From Alphaproteobacteria bacterium WMHbin7 (GTDB lineage: Bacteria; Pseudomonadota; Alphaproteobacteria; Rhodospirillales; WMHbin7): DNA of 64,000 bases. The DNA is taken from NCBI GenBank assembly GCA_002753155.1, contig PDZW01000017.1:1-64000 (forward strand). The letters are read 5' to 3'. How positions within the stretch are numbered: position 1 is the first letter of the stretch; every line of letters begins with the position of its first letter. The notes under the pieces are model-generated. The model ran no database searches. It was not told the origin of the DNA and saw only the letters and a program-made list of their open reading frames with translations. This document shows, piece after piece, positions 57,951 through 64,000 of this stretch. The position numbers were made by a program, and so were the translations under genes.

Positions 57951-58100
57951 GTCCTGCCGTGCCACTTAACGCATTGATATTAAACACTTCGCACGCCAAG
58001 GCCGCCTTCTTCGATCCCCCCCATACGGCACTTCCTACCGCTCTGGCACGGCCCGACCCGGCAGTTTGTGCCGGGTGCGAGATGGGGTAGTCTGTCTTAC

Positions 58101-59513
58101 ATGAGCCAGGAAACGCCCCATCCGCGCCAGGAAGCCGCCCAGTTCGCCCTAGAGGCCGCCAAGGCCTATGGGGTCAGCGATTTCGCCCTGGCCGAATCGC
58201 TGTTTGCGCGGGCGGCCCGGCTTGATCCCGGCACATCGGGCTATCGCTGCAATCTGGCCACGGCGCGGCTGGCTTTGGGCAAGAACGATCTGGCGAGGAC
58301 AGATCTGCAATCCGCCCTCGACCCGCTGGAGCCGCTGGACTGCGCTACCTTCGGCCTTGTCCTCAAGACGGCGGGGCATGACGGCGAGGCGGCCATCTGG
58401 CTCAGGCGCGCCCTTCTGCTCGATCCCCGGCAAATGGCGGCCCGCATCAATCTTTCCAACCTGTTGACAGCTGAGGGGCGCCATGACGAAGCCATCCACC
58501 TGATGCGCGAGGGATTGGCCGAGATGCCCGGCCAAGTTTCCTTGCTGAACAATCTGGGCCTGGCCTTGCACGAAACCGGGGCTCTTAACGAAGCGCTGTC
58601 GATCTTAAGCCAAGCCCGAGCCCTGGCCCCGGACAAGCCCGAAATCGCGCTTAATCTTGCCCATACGCTTTTGATGATGGGGCGCATGGCCGAGGGCTTT
58701 GCCGCCTATGAAGCCAGGCCCCTGATCGCCGCTCCCAGCCAGGCGCCGCGTTGGCAAGGCGAGAATAGGCCCGGCAAGACGCTGCTGGTCTGGTGCGAGC
58801 AGGGGCTGGGTGACGCCCTTCAATTCGTGCGCCTGTTGCCCCAGGCGGCCAAGCGGGCGGGCAATTTGCTGCTGGCCTGCGATCCCTCGCTGCATCGCCT
58901 GTTCGAAAAGATCGCGCCTTGTGTCGACGAAAGTGCAGCCCCGCCTGCGCACGAGGTGCAATGCCCGCTGCTGTCCCTGCCCCATCTTCTGAAACTTGAT
59001 GACGCCAGCCTTTACGGCCAGACCCCCTATCTTCAGGCTGCCCCGCCGATGGCCCTCGCCGGCGAGATCAAGATCGGCCTGGTCTGGGCGGGCAGGCGCG
59101 GCCATGCCAATGACAGAAATCGCTCGCTCTCCCCCGATCTGCTCTCACCCCTGTTGGCAATTCCGGGAATGACCTTCTATTCCCTGCAAATCGGGCGCGG
59201 CCCCGCACCCATGGGCATGATCGATCTGGCACCAAGAATCGCCGATCTTCACGACACGGCAAGCGCCCTTTTAGGGCTTGACCTGCTGATCAGCGCCGAC
59301 ACCGCACCGGCCCATCTGGCCGGAGCCCTGGGCAGGCCGGTCTGGACCCTGCTGCCCTTCGCCCCGGATTGGCGCTGGGGATGGGAGGGCGAGACCACAC
59401 CCTGGTACCCCAGGATGCGCCTGTTTCGCCAGAAAAGGCCGGGCGATTGGCCCGAGGTGATCGAGCAGGTGGCCCAGGCCCTTCAGAGGGCTTCGAAAAC
59501 CCGTTCGTTCTGA
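58101..59513 (+). CDS. TPR protein with C-terminal GT9-like glycosyltransferase domain (copy 3)
   Basis: About 470 residues. Five TPR units (AAIWLRRALLLDPRQMAARI, 20 residues, is typical) precede the GT9-like region: LLVWCEQGLGDALQFVRLLP (20 residues), KIGLVWAGRRGHANDRNRSL (20 residues), LDLLISADTAPAHLAGALGR (20 residues) and WTLLPFAPDWRWGWEG. It has the DTAPAHLA motif intact, unlike the other two copies, so it is the best candidate for an active transferase. Divergent from fliK; 31-nt convergent overlap with the broken GT4 gene. Confidence 0.87.
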   Translation: MSQETPHPRQEAAQFALEAAKAYGVSDFALAESLFARAARLDPGTSGYRCNLATARLALGKNDLARTDLQSALDPLEPLDCATFGLVLKTAGHDGEAAIWLRRALLLDPRQMAARINLSNLLTAEGRHDEAIHLMREGLAEMPGQVSLLNNLGLALHETGALNEALSILSQARALAPDKPEIALNLAHTLLMMGRMAEGFAAYEARPLIAAPSQAPRWQGENRPGKTLLVWCEQGLGDALQFVRLLPQAAKRAGNLLLACDPSLHRLFEKIAPCVDESAAPPAHEVQCPLLSLPHLLKLDDASLYGQTPYLQAAPPMALAGEIKIGLVWAGRRGHANDRNRSLSPDLLSPLLAIPGMTFYSLQIGRGPAPMGMIDLAPRIADLHDTASALLGLDLLISADTAPAHLAGALGRPVWTLLPFAPDWRWGWEGETTPWYPRMRLFRQKRPGDWPEVIEQVAQALQRASKTRSF

Positions 59514-60643
59514 TCGTCCCAAGCCCAGCCCATCATGCGGGCCGCCTGATCGGGAAGCGTCTGGCGCTTTGTATATACCGTTTCCAGTGCGGCCAGAATC
59601 TCCTCGATGTCGGATTCGCCCCAGCCCTCGACCCCGGCCCCAGGATGCGGGGCCGCCGCCTGACCCTGGCGGGTAAGGGGAATGCCGCCGATTTCGGCCA
59701 GCAGATCGCGCTGGCCGGTATTGTCGGCAAGAATCGTGGGCAGGCCCATGGCCATCGCCTCCATCGCCACCAGATTGGTCCCCCCCTCGCAGCGGTTGGG
59801 AAAGAGGGCAACATCGGCCTCGGCCAGCACCTGGGGCATCAGCACATTGGGAACATAGCCGAGATCGATGAACGCCTCTTCGGGCACACCATTCGCCCCC
59901 ACCCAGGCGGACAGATCCAGCCCGCCCCGGCCATTCTTTTCAGGCACCCCCGCTTAGTGACCGGCCAAGGCAAAGGGGTTTGCGTCCTCGGCATGGGGGC
60001 TTTGCCAGGCAGCCATCAGCAGGGCCTCGGGATGCCGGGCTTGAAATTGGCGAAAGGCAGCCAGCACCAGGTCCTGGCCCTTGCGATATTCCAGCTTGCC
60101 GCCGGAAAAGACGACGAAGCGCCCCGGCAACAGCCCTTTTCCCGGCCGGGGATGAAACAGTTCCGGCGCGATGCCCTGGCGGGCCAGAACCACATTCTGA
60201 AATCCCAAGCTCTTCAGAATAGCCTCGTTCCAGCTTGAAATGGCGATCAGTTTGGCAAAACGCCCGGCCCGCTCGATCTCGGCGGGGTGGAAGCGCGTAT
60301 CTTCAAAGGCGATGCAGCCGATATCGGGTGCCCCCCAGATGCGTTCCGAGATGGGATGCAGGGCCATGCCGTTGCCCACCCCATGCAGCACGGGATGCGT
60401 GGCCTGCAGACGATCAGCCCCGGACTCGAAGGCCGCCGCCCCGGCCAGAGCCGGGGCCAGCAGGCGTTCCTCGAGCGGATTGAGGGAAAGGGCCAGCGGG
60501 GTCTGGTAGAGGGCAAGCCCCCCCCTTCCCCGCTTGAGATGGCTGAGCGCCAGCCTGGTGCCATAGACCCCATAGCCCGACAGACTGGACAAAGCCCAGG
60601 AAATGCCGAGGGAGGGGGAGTCCGTCTGAGAAGCTGCGGTCAT
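59483..60643 (-). pseudogene. glycosyltransferase family 4 gene interrupted by one in-frame TAA
   Basis: The two parts, 60643-59957 and 59953-59483, are in one frame and are separated only by TAA at 59956-59954. The first carries SGYGVYGTRLALSHL and VFSGGKLEYRKGQDLVLAAF (20 residues); the second carries [20 protein letters not shown] (20 residues), so the acceptor and donor halves of a GT4 enzyme are split. The intact paralogue at 1418-2602 runs continuously through the same position. Length (about 386 codons) is normal. It could be a recent nonsense allele or a sequencing error; a GTG at 59947 could restart the second half. Confidence 0.85.
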
Positions 60644-60657
60644 CCCCCAGCCTTATC

Positions 60658-60735
60658 TCATCCGACCGCCTTGATCAATTCGATGATGCGGATGGCAGCC
60701 CGGTCCCTTGCCTTCTCGATATAGGTGGGGATCAC
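60658..60735 (-). CDS. 25-residue open frame, possible remnant of a deleted gene
   Basis: A GTG overlapping the stop of the TPR membrane gene opens a frame ending with TGA at 60658. The peptide (containing TYIEKARDRAAIRIIELIKA) has a plausible amphipathic helix and gene-like codon use, yet is too short to assign. It may be the C-terminal end left by a deletion or a small coupled gene before the glycosyltransferase. Confidence 0.25.
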   Translation of the reverse strand: MIPTYIEKARDRAAIRIIELIKAVG

Positions 60736-62450
60736 CCCTCCCCCTTGGGTTTCACCTCGGCCCAGAGCCGCTCGACCAATGCCGTGAATTGGTCGTCGAT
60801 GACCTTGATGGGATGAATTTTGGCATCCTCAAGCTCGCCCGTATAAGTTTTCTCGCCGCCCAGTTCGAGGGCCCGGCGAAGAATCGGTTCAGCCTCGACC
60901 GTTCGACCGGCCAGAAACAAGACGTAGGCTTGATTGCCCATCGCCATTGCCTGACCTTCCGGCATCGCCAGAACTGAAAATTTTTCTGCGGCCTGGCTGA
61001 AGGCCTGCACCAGTTCCACCAACACCTTCTCCCGCTGTTCAGGGGACTCCTGACCCCAGCGCTTTTTCAATTCAGTCAGAAGGACAAAATTCTTGCAGTT
61101 TAGCGCCTTCGCCACCTGTTTTCTCAGGCCACTCTCGGGGGCGTCCTTGAAGCGTTTCTCAACTTCATCGTAGCAGGCGATCTCCGACACGGGCTGGCCC
61201 TGCCGGCCCCGCACAACCCCCTTGTTGAACAGCGCACTCGCCACCATTTCCCTCAGGCCGCTCTCGGGGGCGTTATTGAAGCGCTTCTCCACCTCGTTGA
61301 AGCAGGCGATTGCTTCTTGGGGCTTACCCTGCTGGTCCAGCACAACCCCCTTGCCGACCAGCGCCTTGGCCACCTGTTCCTTCAGACCGGTCTCGGGCGC
61401 ATCCTTGAAGCGTTTCTCAACCTCATCGTAGCAGGCGATTGCTTCTTGGGGCTTACCCTGCCGGTTCAGCACAACCCACTTGTTGAACAACACCTTGGCC
61501 ACCGGTTCTCTCAAACCGTTCTTGGGGGCGTCCTTGAAACGTTTCTCCACCTTGTCATAGCAGGCGATGGCTTTGTCGAGGGCACCCAGCCAGTAATAGG
61601 CATTGCCTGCATTGACGATCGCTTCGGCAACTTGCGGGGGGGGTGGGCTTTCAATTTCTGCTGCTCGCTCGAATGAGGAAGCAGACGCCGCGTAATCCTT
61701 ATTGAACTGTGCAATAGAACCTTTGGCCATCCATTCTTGATAGTTCAGGTCCTTCTCGGGCTTGGACTTTAGGGCGGCGTCTTCGTTTTCGATTGCACGC
61801 CGTTCTTTATCTTGGAGAGAGTCCATTCCGGCGGGTTTGTCAAGGGTGCCGGAAGATGTTCGGCGCATCTTTTCAATGATGGCTTCGGCCACTTCTTTTG
61901 TGTGAGCAATTTCTTCCGCCGTCTCCTGCACCTGTATCTTGAATTTTCCGCTCTCTTCGGCATGGTTTTTTGTTTGAGCCAGATAACCCAACATTTCGCT
62001 GCGAATTTTCCCAATCTCAGACTCAAATTTCATGCGACCGTTCTCGACCGCTGCTCTCGCTTCGGACTCCAGACGCTTGTAGCCCATATATCCTGCCACG
62101 GCGCCGCCCACGACCAGGACAAGTCCCATGATGGCGGTAAATACCCCCAGCCACGCCGCGAAATTCCCCTGCTGCGCCAACATCACCTGAAGGTCGCTGA
62201 CGCGTTTATCCTGCGCCGCGATGGCCTTGCCGGTATCACCGTCTAAGCGCTGCATCGCCTCCAGAAGGCGCTTTTCCATCTTGTCTTGTTCGGCCTTCTG
62301 GTCATCCAGGCGCTTTTCGAGATATTGCACCGCCTCCCTGCTGGCGGGATCGCTCGGAGGGGGGGCGGCGAAAACAGGCACCCAGGCCGCAGCGGCCATG
62401 AAAGCTGCCAGCAACAACAGGCGAGAATGGTGCCCAAGTCCCCAAATCAT
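60732..62450 (-). CDS. membrane-anchored coiled-coil TPR protein with near-identical 43-residue repeats
   Basis: 572 residues. A signal or first membrane segment (LLLLAAFMAAAAWVPVFA) is followed by a coiled coil (residues 35-95), a second hydrophobic helix (FTAIMGLVLVVGGAVAGYMG, 20 residues, near 104-124), another coiled coil and then TPR-like units. Four successive 43-residue units share EAIACYDEVEKRFKDAPE and VAKAL.NKGVVL..QGKP and are repeated at DNA level. Function is unknown; a scaffold at the inner membrane is plausible. Confidence 0.75.
   Translation of the reverse strand: MIWGLGHHSRLLLLAAFMAAAAWVPVFAAPPPSDPASREAVQYLEKRLDDQKAEQDKMEKRLLEAMQRLDGDTGKAIAAQDKRVSDLQVMLAQQGNFAAWLGVFTAIMGLVLVVGGAVAGYMGYKRLESEARAAVENGRMKFESEIGKIRSEMLGYLAQTKNHAEESGKFKIQVQETAEEIAHTKEVAEAIIEKMRRTSSGTLDKPAGMDSLQDKERRAIENEDAALKSKPEKDLNYQEWMAKGSIAQFNKDYAASASSFERAAEIESPPPPQVAEAIVNAGNAYYWLGALDKAIACYDKVEKRFKDAPKNGLREPVAKVLFNKWVVLNRQGKPQEAIACYDEVEKRFKDAPETGLKEQVAKALVGKGVVLDQQGKPQEAIACFNEVEKRFNNAPESGLREMVASALFNKGVVRGRQGQPVSEIACYDEVEKRFKDAPESGLRKQVAKALNCKNFVLLTELKKRWGQESPEQREKVLVELVQAFSQAAEKFSVLAMPEGQAMAMGNQAYVLFLAGRTVEAEPILRRALELGGEKTYTGELEDAKIHPIKVIDDQFTALVERLWAEVKPKGEG
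61062..61577. repeat. four tandem 129-bp coding repeats
   Basis: The CTCTCGGGGGCG-type marker recurs at 61132, 61261, 61390 and 61519, exactly 129 bp apart. Each unit encodes 43 residues of the TPR protein. Similarity is high at DNA level, so copy number could vary by slippage or recombination. Confidence 0.85.
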
Positions 62451-62587
62451 CTCGTCTACCCGGTTTGGCTGTTATTCCCCTGGCTGCTATCCTATCGCTT
62501 GTTCAAGGCCTTAGGAAGCCCCATTCCCCCCGACTGGCGAAACCGAACCGATTCTGTTAAACCGGGCCAGGGATTAAGGAGGACAGC

Positions 62588-63649
62588 TTGGACAAAATCG
62601 CATTGATCACCGGGGTCACCGGTCAGGACGGGGCCTATCTGGCCGAATTGCTGCTGGCCAAGGGCTATCAGGTACATGGGGTCAAGCGCCGCTCTTCCTC
62701 TTTCAATTCGGGCAGGGTCGATCATCTCTACCGCGATCTGCACGAGGCCAATGTGCGCTTCAAGCTGCATTACGGCGACATGACCGATTCGACAGCCCTG
62801 ATTCGTCTGGTGCAGGAAGTGCAGCCCACCGAGATCTACAATCTGGCCGCCCAAAGCCATGTCCAGGTCAGTTTCGAAAGCCCGGAATACACGGCCAATG
62901 CCGATGCCATCGGCGTACTGCGCCTGCTGGAGGCCATTCGCATTCTGGGCATGAAGGACCGGGTGCGTTTCTATCAGGCCTCGACCAGCGAGCTGTATGG
63001 CAAGGTGCATGAAACGCCGCAAAAGGAAACCACGCCCTTCCATCCCCGCAGCCCCTATGCCGTGGCCAAGCTGTACGGCTATTGGATCACGGTCAATTAC
63101 CGCGAAGCCTATGGCTTTCACGCCTCCAACGGCATTCTCTTCAACCACGAAGGCCCCACGCGCGGCGAAACCTTCGTGACTCGCAAGATCACCAGGGCCG
63201 TGGCGGCCATGGAGATGGGCAAGCAGGAACGCCTGTTCCTGGGCAATCTCGACGCCAAGCGCGACTGGGGCCATGCCAGGGATTATGTGGAAGGCATGTG
63301 GCGCGTGCTGCAGCAGCACAGCCCTGACGATTATGTGCTGGCGACGGGCGAAACCCATTCGGTGCGCGAATTCGTCGAAGCCGCCTTCGCGGTGGTTGGG
63401 CGCAGCCTTGCCTGGACCGGCCAGGGCATCGACGAAAAGGGTGTCGACGCCCGCACCGGCCAAACACTGGTCGAGATCGACGCCCGCTATTTCCGTCCGG
63501 CAGAGGTCGATCTGCTGCTGGGCGACGCCGCCAAGGCGCGGGACAAGCTGGGTTGGCAGCCCAAGGTGCTGTTCGCCGAGCTGGTCAGGGAAATGGTTTC
63601 ATCCGATCTTGCGCTTTTCAAGGCCAAGGGGGCACATGCCCATGACTGA
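62588..63649 (+). CDS. gmd: GDP-mannose 4,6-dehydratase
   Basis: 353 residues of the extended SDR family. The NAD(P) motif is [19 protein letters not shown], the catalytic triad is Ser/Thr in [10 protein letters not shown] and Tyr-Lys in [10 protein letters not shown], and KRRSSSFN and [16 protein letters not shown] are Gmd blocks. It makes GDP-4-keto-6-deoxymannose, precursor of GDP-fucose and related sugars. The start is TTG with AAGGAGG 5 nt upstream. It overlaps the next gene by 8 nt. Confidence 0.95.
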   Translation: MDKIALITGVTGQDGAYLAELLLAKGYQVHGVKRRSSSFNSGRVDHLYRDLHEANVRFKLHYGDMTDSTALIRLVQEVQPTEIYNLAAQSHVQVSFESPEYTANADAIGVLRLLEAIRILGMKDRVRFYQASTSELYGKVHETPQKETTPFHPRSPYAVAKLYGYWITVNYREAYGFHASNGILFNHEGPTRGETFVTRKITRAVAAMEMGKQERLFLGNLDAKRDWGHARDYVEGMWRVLQQHSPDDYVLATGETHSVREFVEAAFAVVGRSLAWTGQGIDEKGVDARTGQTLVEIDARYFRPAEVDLLLGDAAKARDKLGWQPKVLFAELVREMVSSDLALFKAKGAHAHD

Positions 63650-64000
63650 GAGCCTGTCCGCGGCGAAGGTCCTCTATCCCCTGGCCGGCAAGCGGGTCTG
63701 GGTGGCTGGCCATCGCGGCATGGTGGGCTCGGCCCTGCTTAACCGTCTGCAATCCGAAAACTGTACGCTTCTTACCGCCACCCATGCCGAGCTGGATCTC
63801 ACCCGCCAGCAGGCGGTCGAGACCTGGATGGGCGATATGCGCCCCGATGCCGTGATCATCGCCGCCGCCCATGTCGGCGGCATTCACGCCAACGACACCT
63901 ATCCCGCCGATTTTCTCTACGACAATCTGGCCATCGAGACCAACATCATCCATACGGCGCACCACCTCAAAATCGAGAAGCTGCTTTTCCTGGGCTCGTC
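63642..64000 (+). CDS. fcl: GDP-L-fucose synthase, 5' part only
   Basis: The frame from ATG 63642 (alternative 63636) is open to the window edge, giving 119 codons. [20 protein letters not shown] (20 residues) is the Rossmann NADP motif of Fcl/WcaG, followed by [32 protein letters not shown] (20 residues) and KLLFLGSS. The enzyme epimerises and reduces the Gmd product to GDP-L-fucose. It overlaps gmd by 8 nt; the two form the standard nucleotide-sugar pair. Confidence 0.92.
   Translation, partial: MTESLSAAKVLYPLAGKRVWVAGHRGMVGSALLNRLQSENCTLLTATHAELDLTRQQAVETWMGDMRPDAVIIAAAHVGGIHANDTYPADFLYDNLAIETNIIHTAHHLKIEKLLFLGS

Noticed and set aside
57961-57985. TTAA-N10-TTAA upstream of fliK as a CtrA box
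   Set aside because: The known spacing is N7. The site is mentioned only as a possible variant because the same N10 spacing occurs between ctrA and fliI.

Overview
The window reads as a GC-rich alphaproteobacterial chromosome, most likely from the Rhodospirillales near Magnetospirillum-type bacteria. The grounds are a CtrA-type cell-cycle regulator beside fliI/fliJ, an alphaproteobacterial dprA-topA-rnr order, class II DAHP synthase, aminoglycoside-kinase-fold homoserine kinase, several hemerythrins and many TPR proteins. This is inference from gene content; no rRNA or tRNA gene was seen, so taxonomy cannot be pinned from the sequence alone. Coding density is very high, and many neighbours share 4-nt ATGA or GTGA start/stop overlaps.

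Layout. 1-1.4 kb: a BPSL0067-type amidase-like gene followed by two paralogous small secreted proteins, resembling a toxin with duplicated immunity genes. 1.4-5.1 kb: a glycosyltransferase coupled to ctrA, then divergent fliI-fliJ. 5.1-10.2 kb: trehalose operon (membrane-anchored otsA, otsB, GH15 hydrolase), bounded by dispersed palindromic repeats. 10.4-18.7 kb: dprA, topA, a DUF4405-type membrane protein, a FitAB (VapBC-like) toxin-antitoxin pair, rnr and a Sel1 protein; topA carries an in-frame TAG. 18.8-26.4 kb: bacteriohemerythrin, cysS, gltX, NAD salvage/synthesis genes and aroG. 26.7-29.6 kb: a heme-oxygenase-fold protein with a PAS/EAL c-di-GMP phosphodiesterase, and an ACT protein. 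29.6-39.2 kb: yqgE, a DsbD/ScsB-like transporter, BrnTA module 1, rnhA, thrB, a lipoprotein, mutS, a Tam-type methyltransferase and an N-formylglutamate amidohydrolase carrying a palindromic element in frame. 39.2-46.7 kb: tandem hemerythrin, glgP, an EF-G-like GTPase, BrnTA module 2 and an aspartate-type aminotransferase. 46.7-48.9 kb: Tat-exported beta-propeller protein plus diheme cytochrome c behind an FNR-like box. 48.9-62.5 kb: flagellar hook operon fliK-flgD-flgE behind a sigma-54-like promoter, surrounded by three TPR/GT9-like proteins, a broken glycosyltransferase, BrnTA module 3 and a membrane TPR protein with 129-bp repeats. 62.6-64 kb: gmd and the start of a GDP-L-fucose synthase gene.

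Themes. The co-location of flagellar regulator, ATPase and hook genes with TPR-type glycosyltransferases and GDP-fucose genes suggests a motility and surface or flagellin glycosylation region. Hemerythrins, the FNR-like box, the cytochrome pair and the DUF4405 protein suggest low-oxygen metabolism. Four toxin-antitoxin modules (three BrnTA, one FitAB), the amidase islet and two families of palindromic repeats make up the accessory content. Two reading frames (topA, and a GT4 gene near 60 kb) are broken by single in-frame stop codons and need confirmation from reads.
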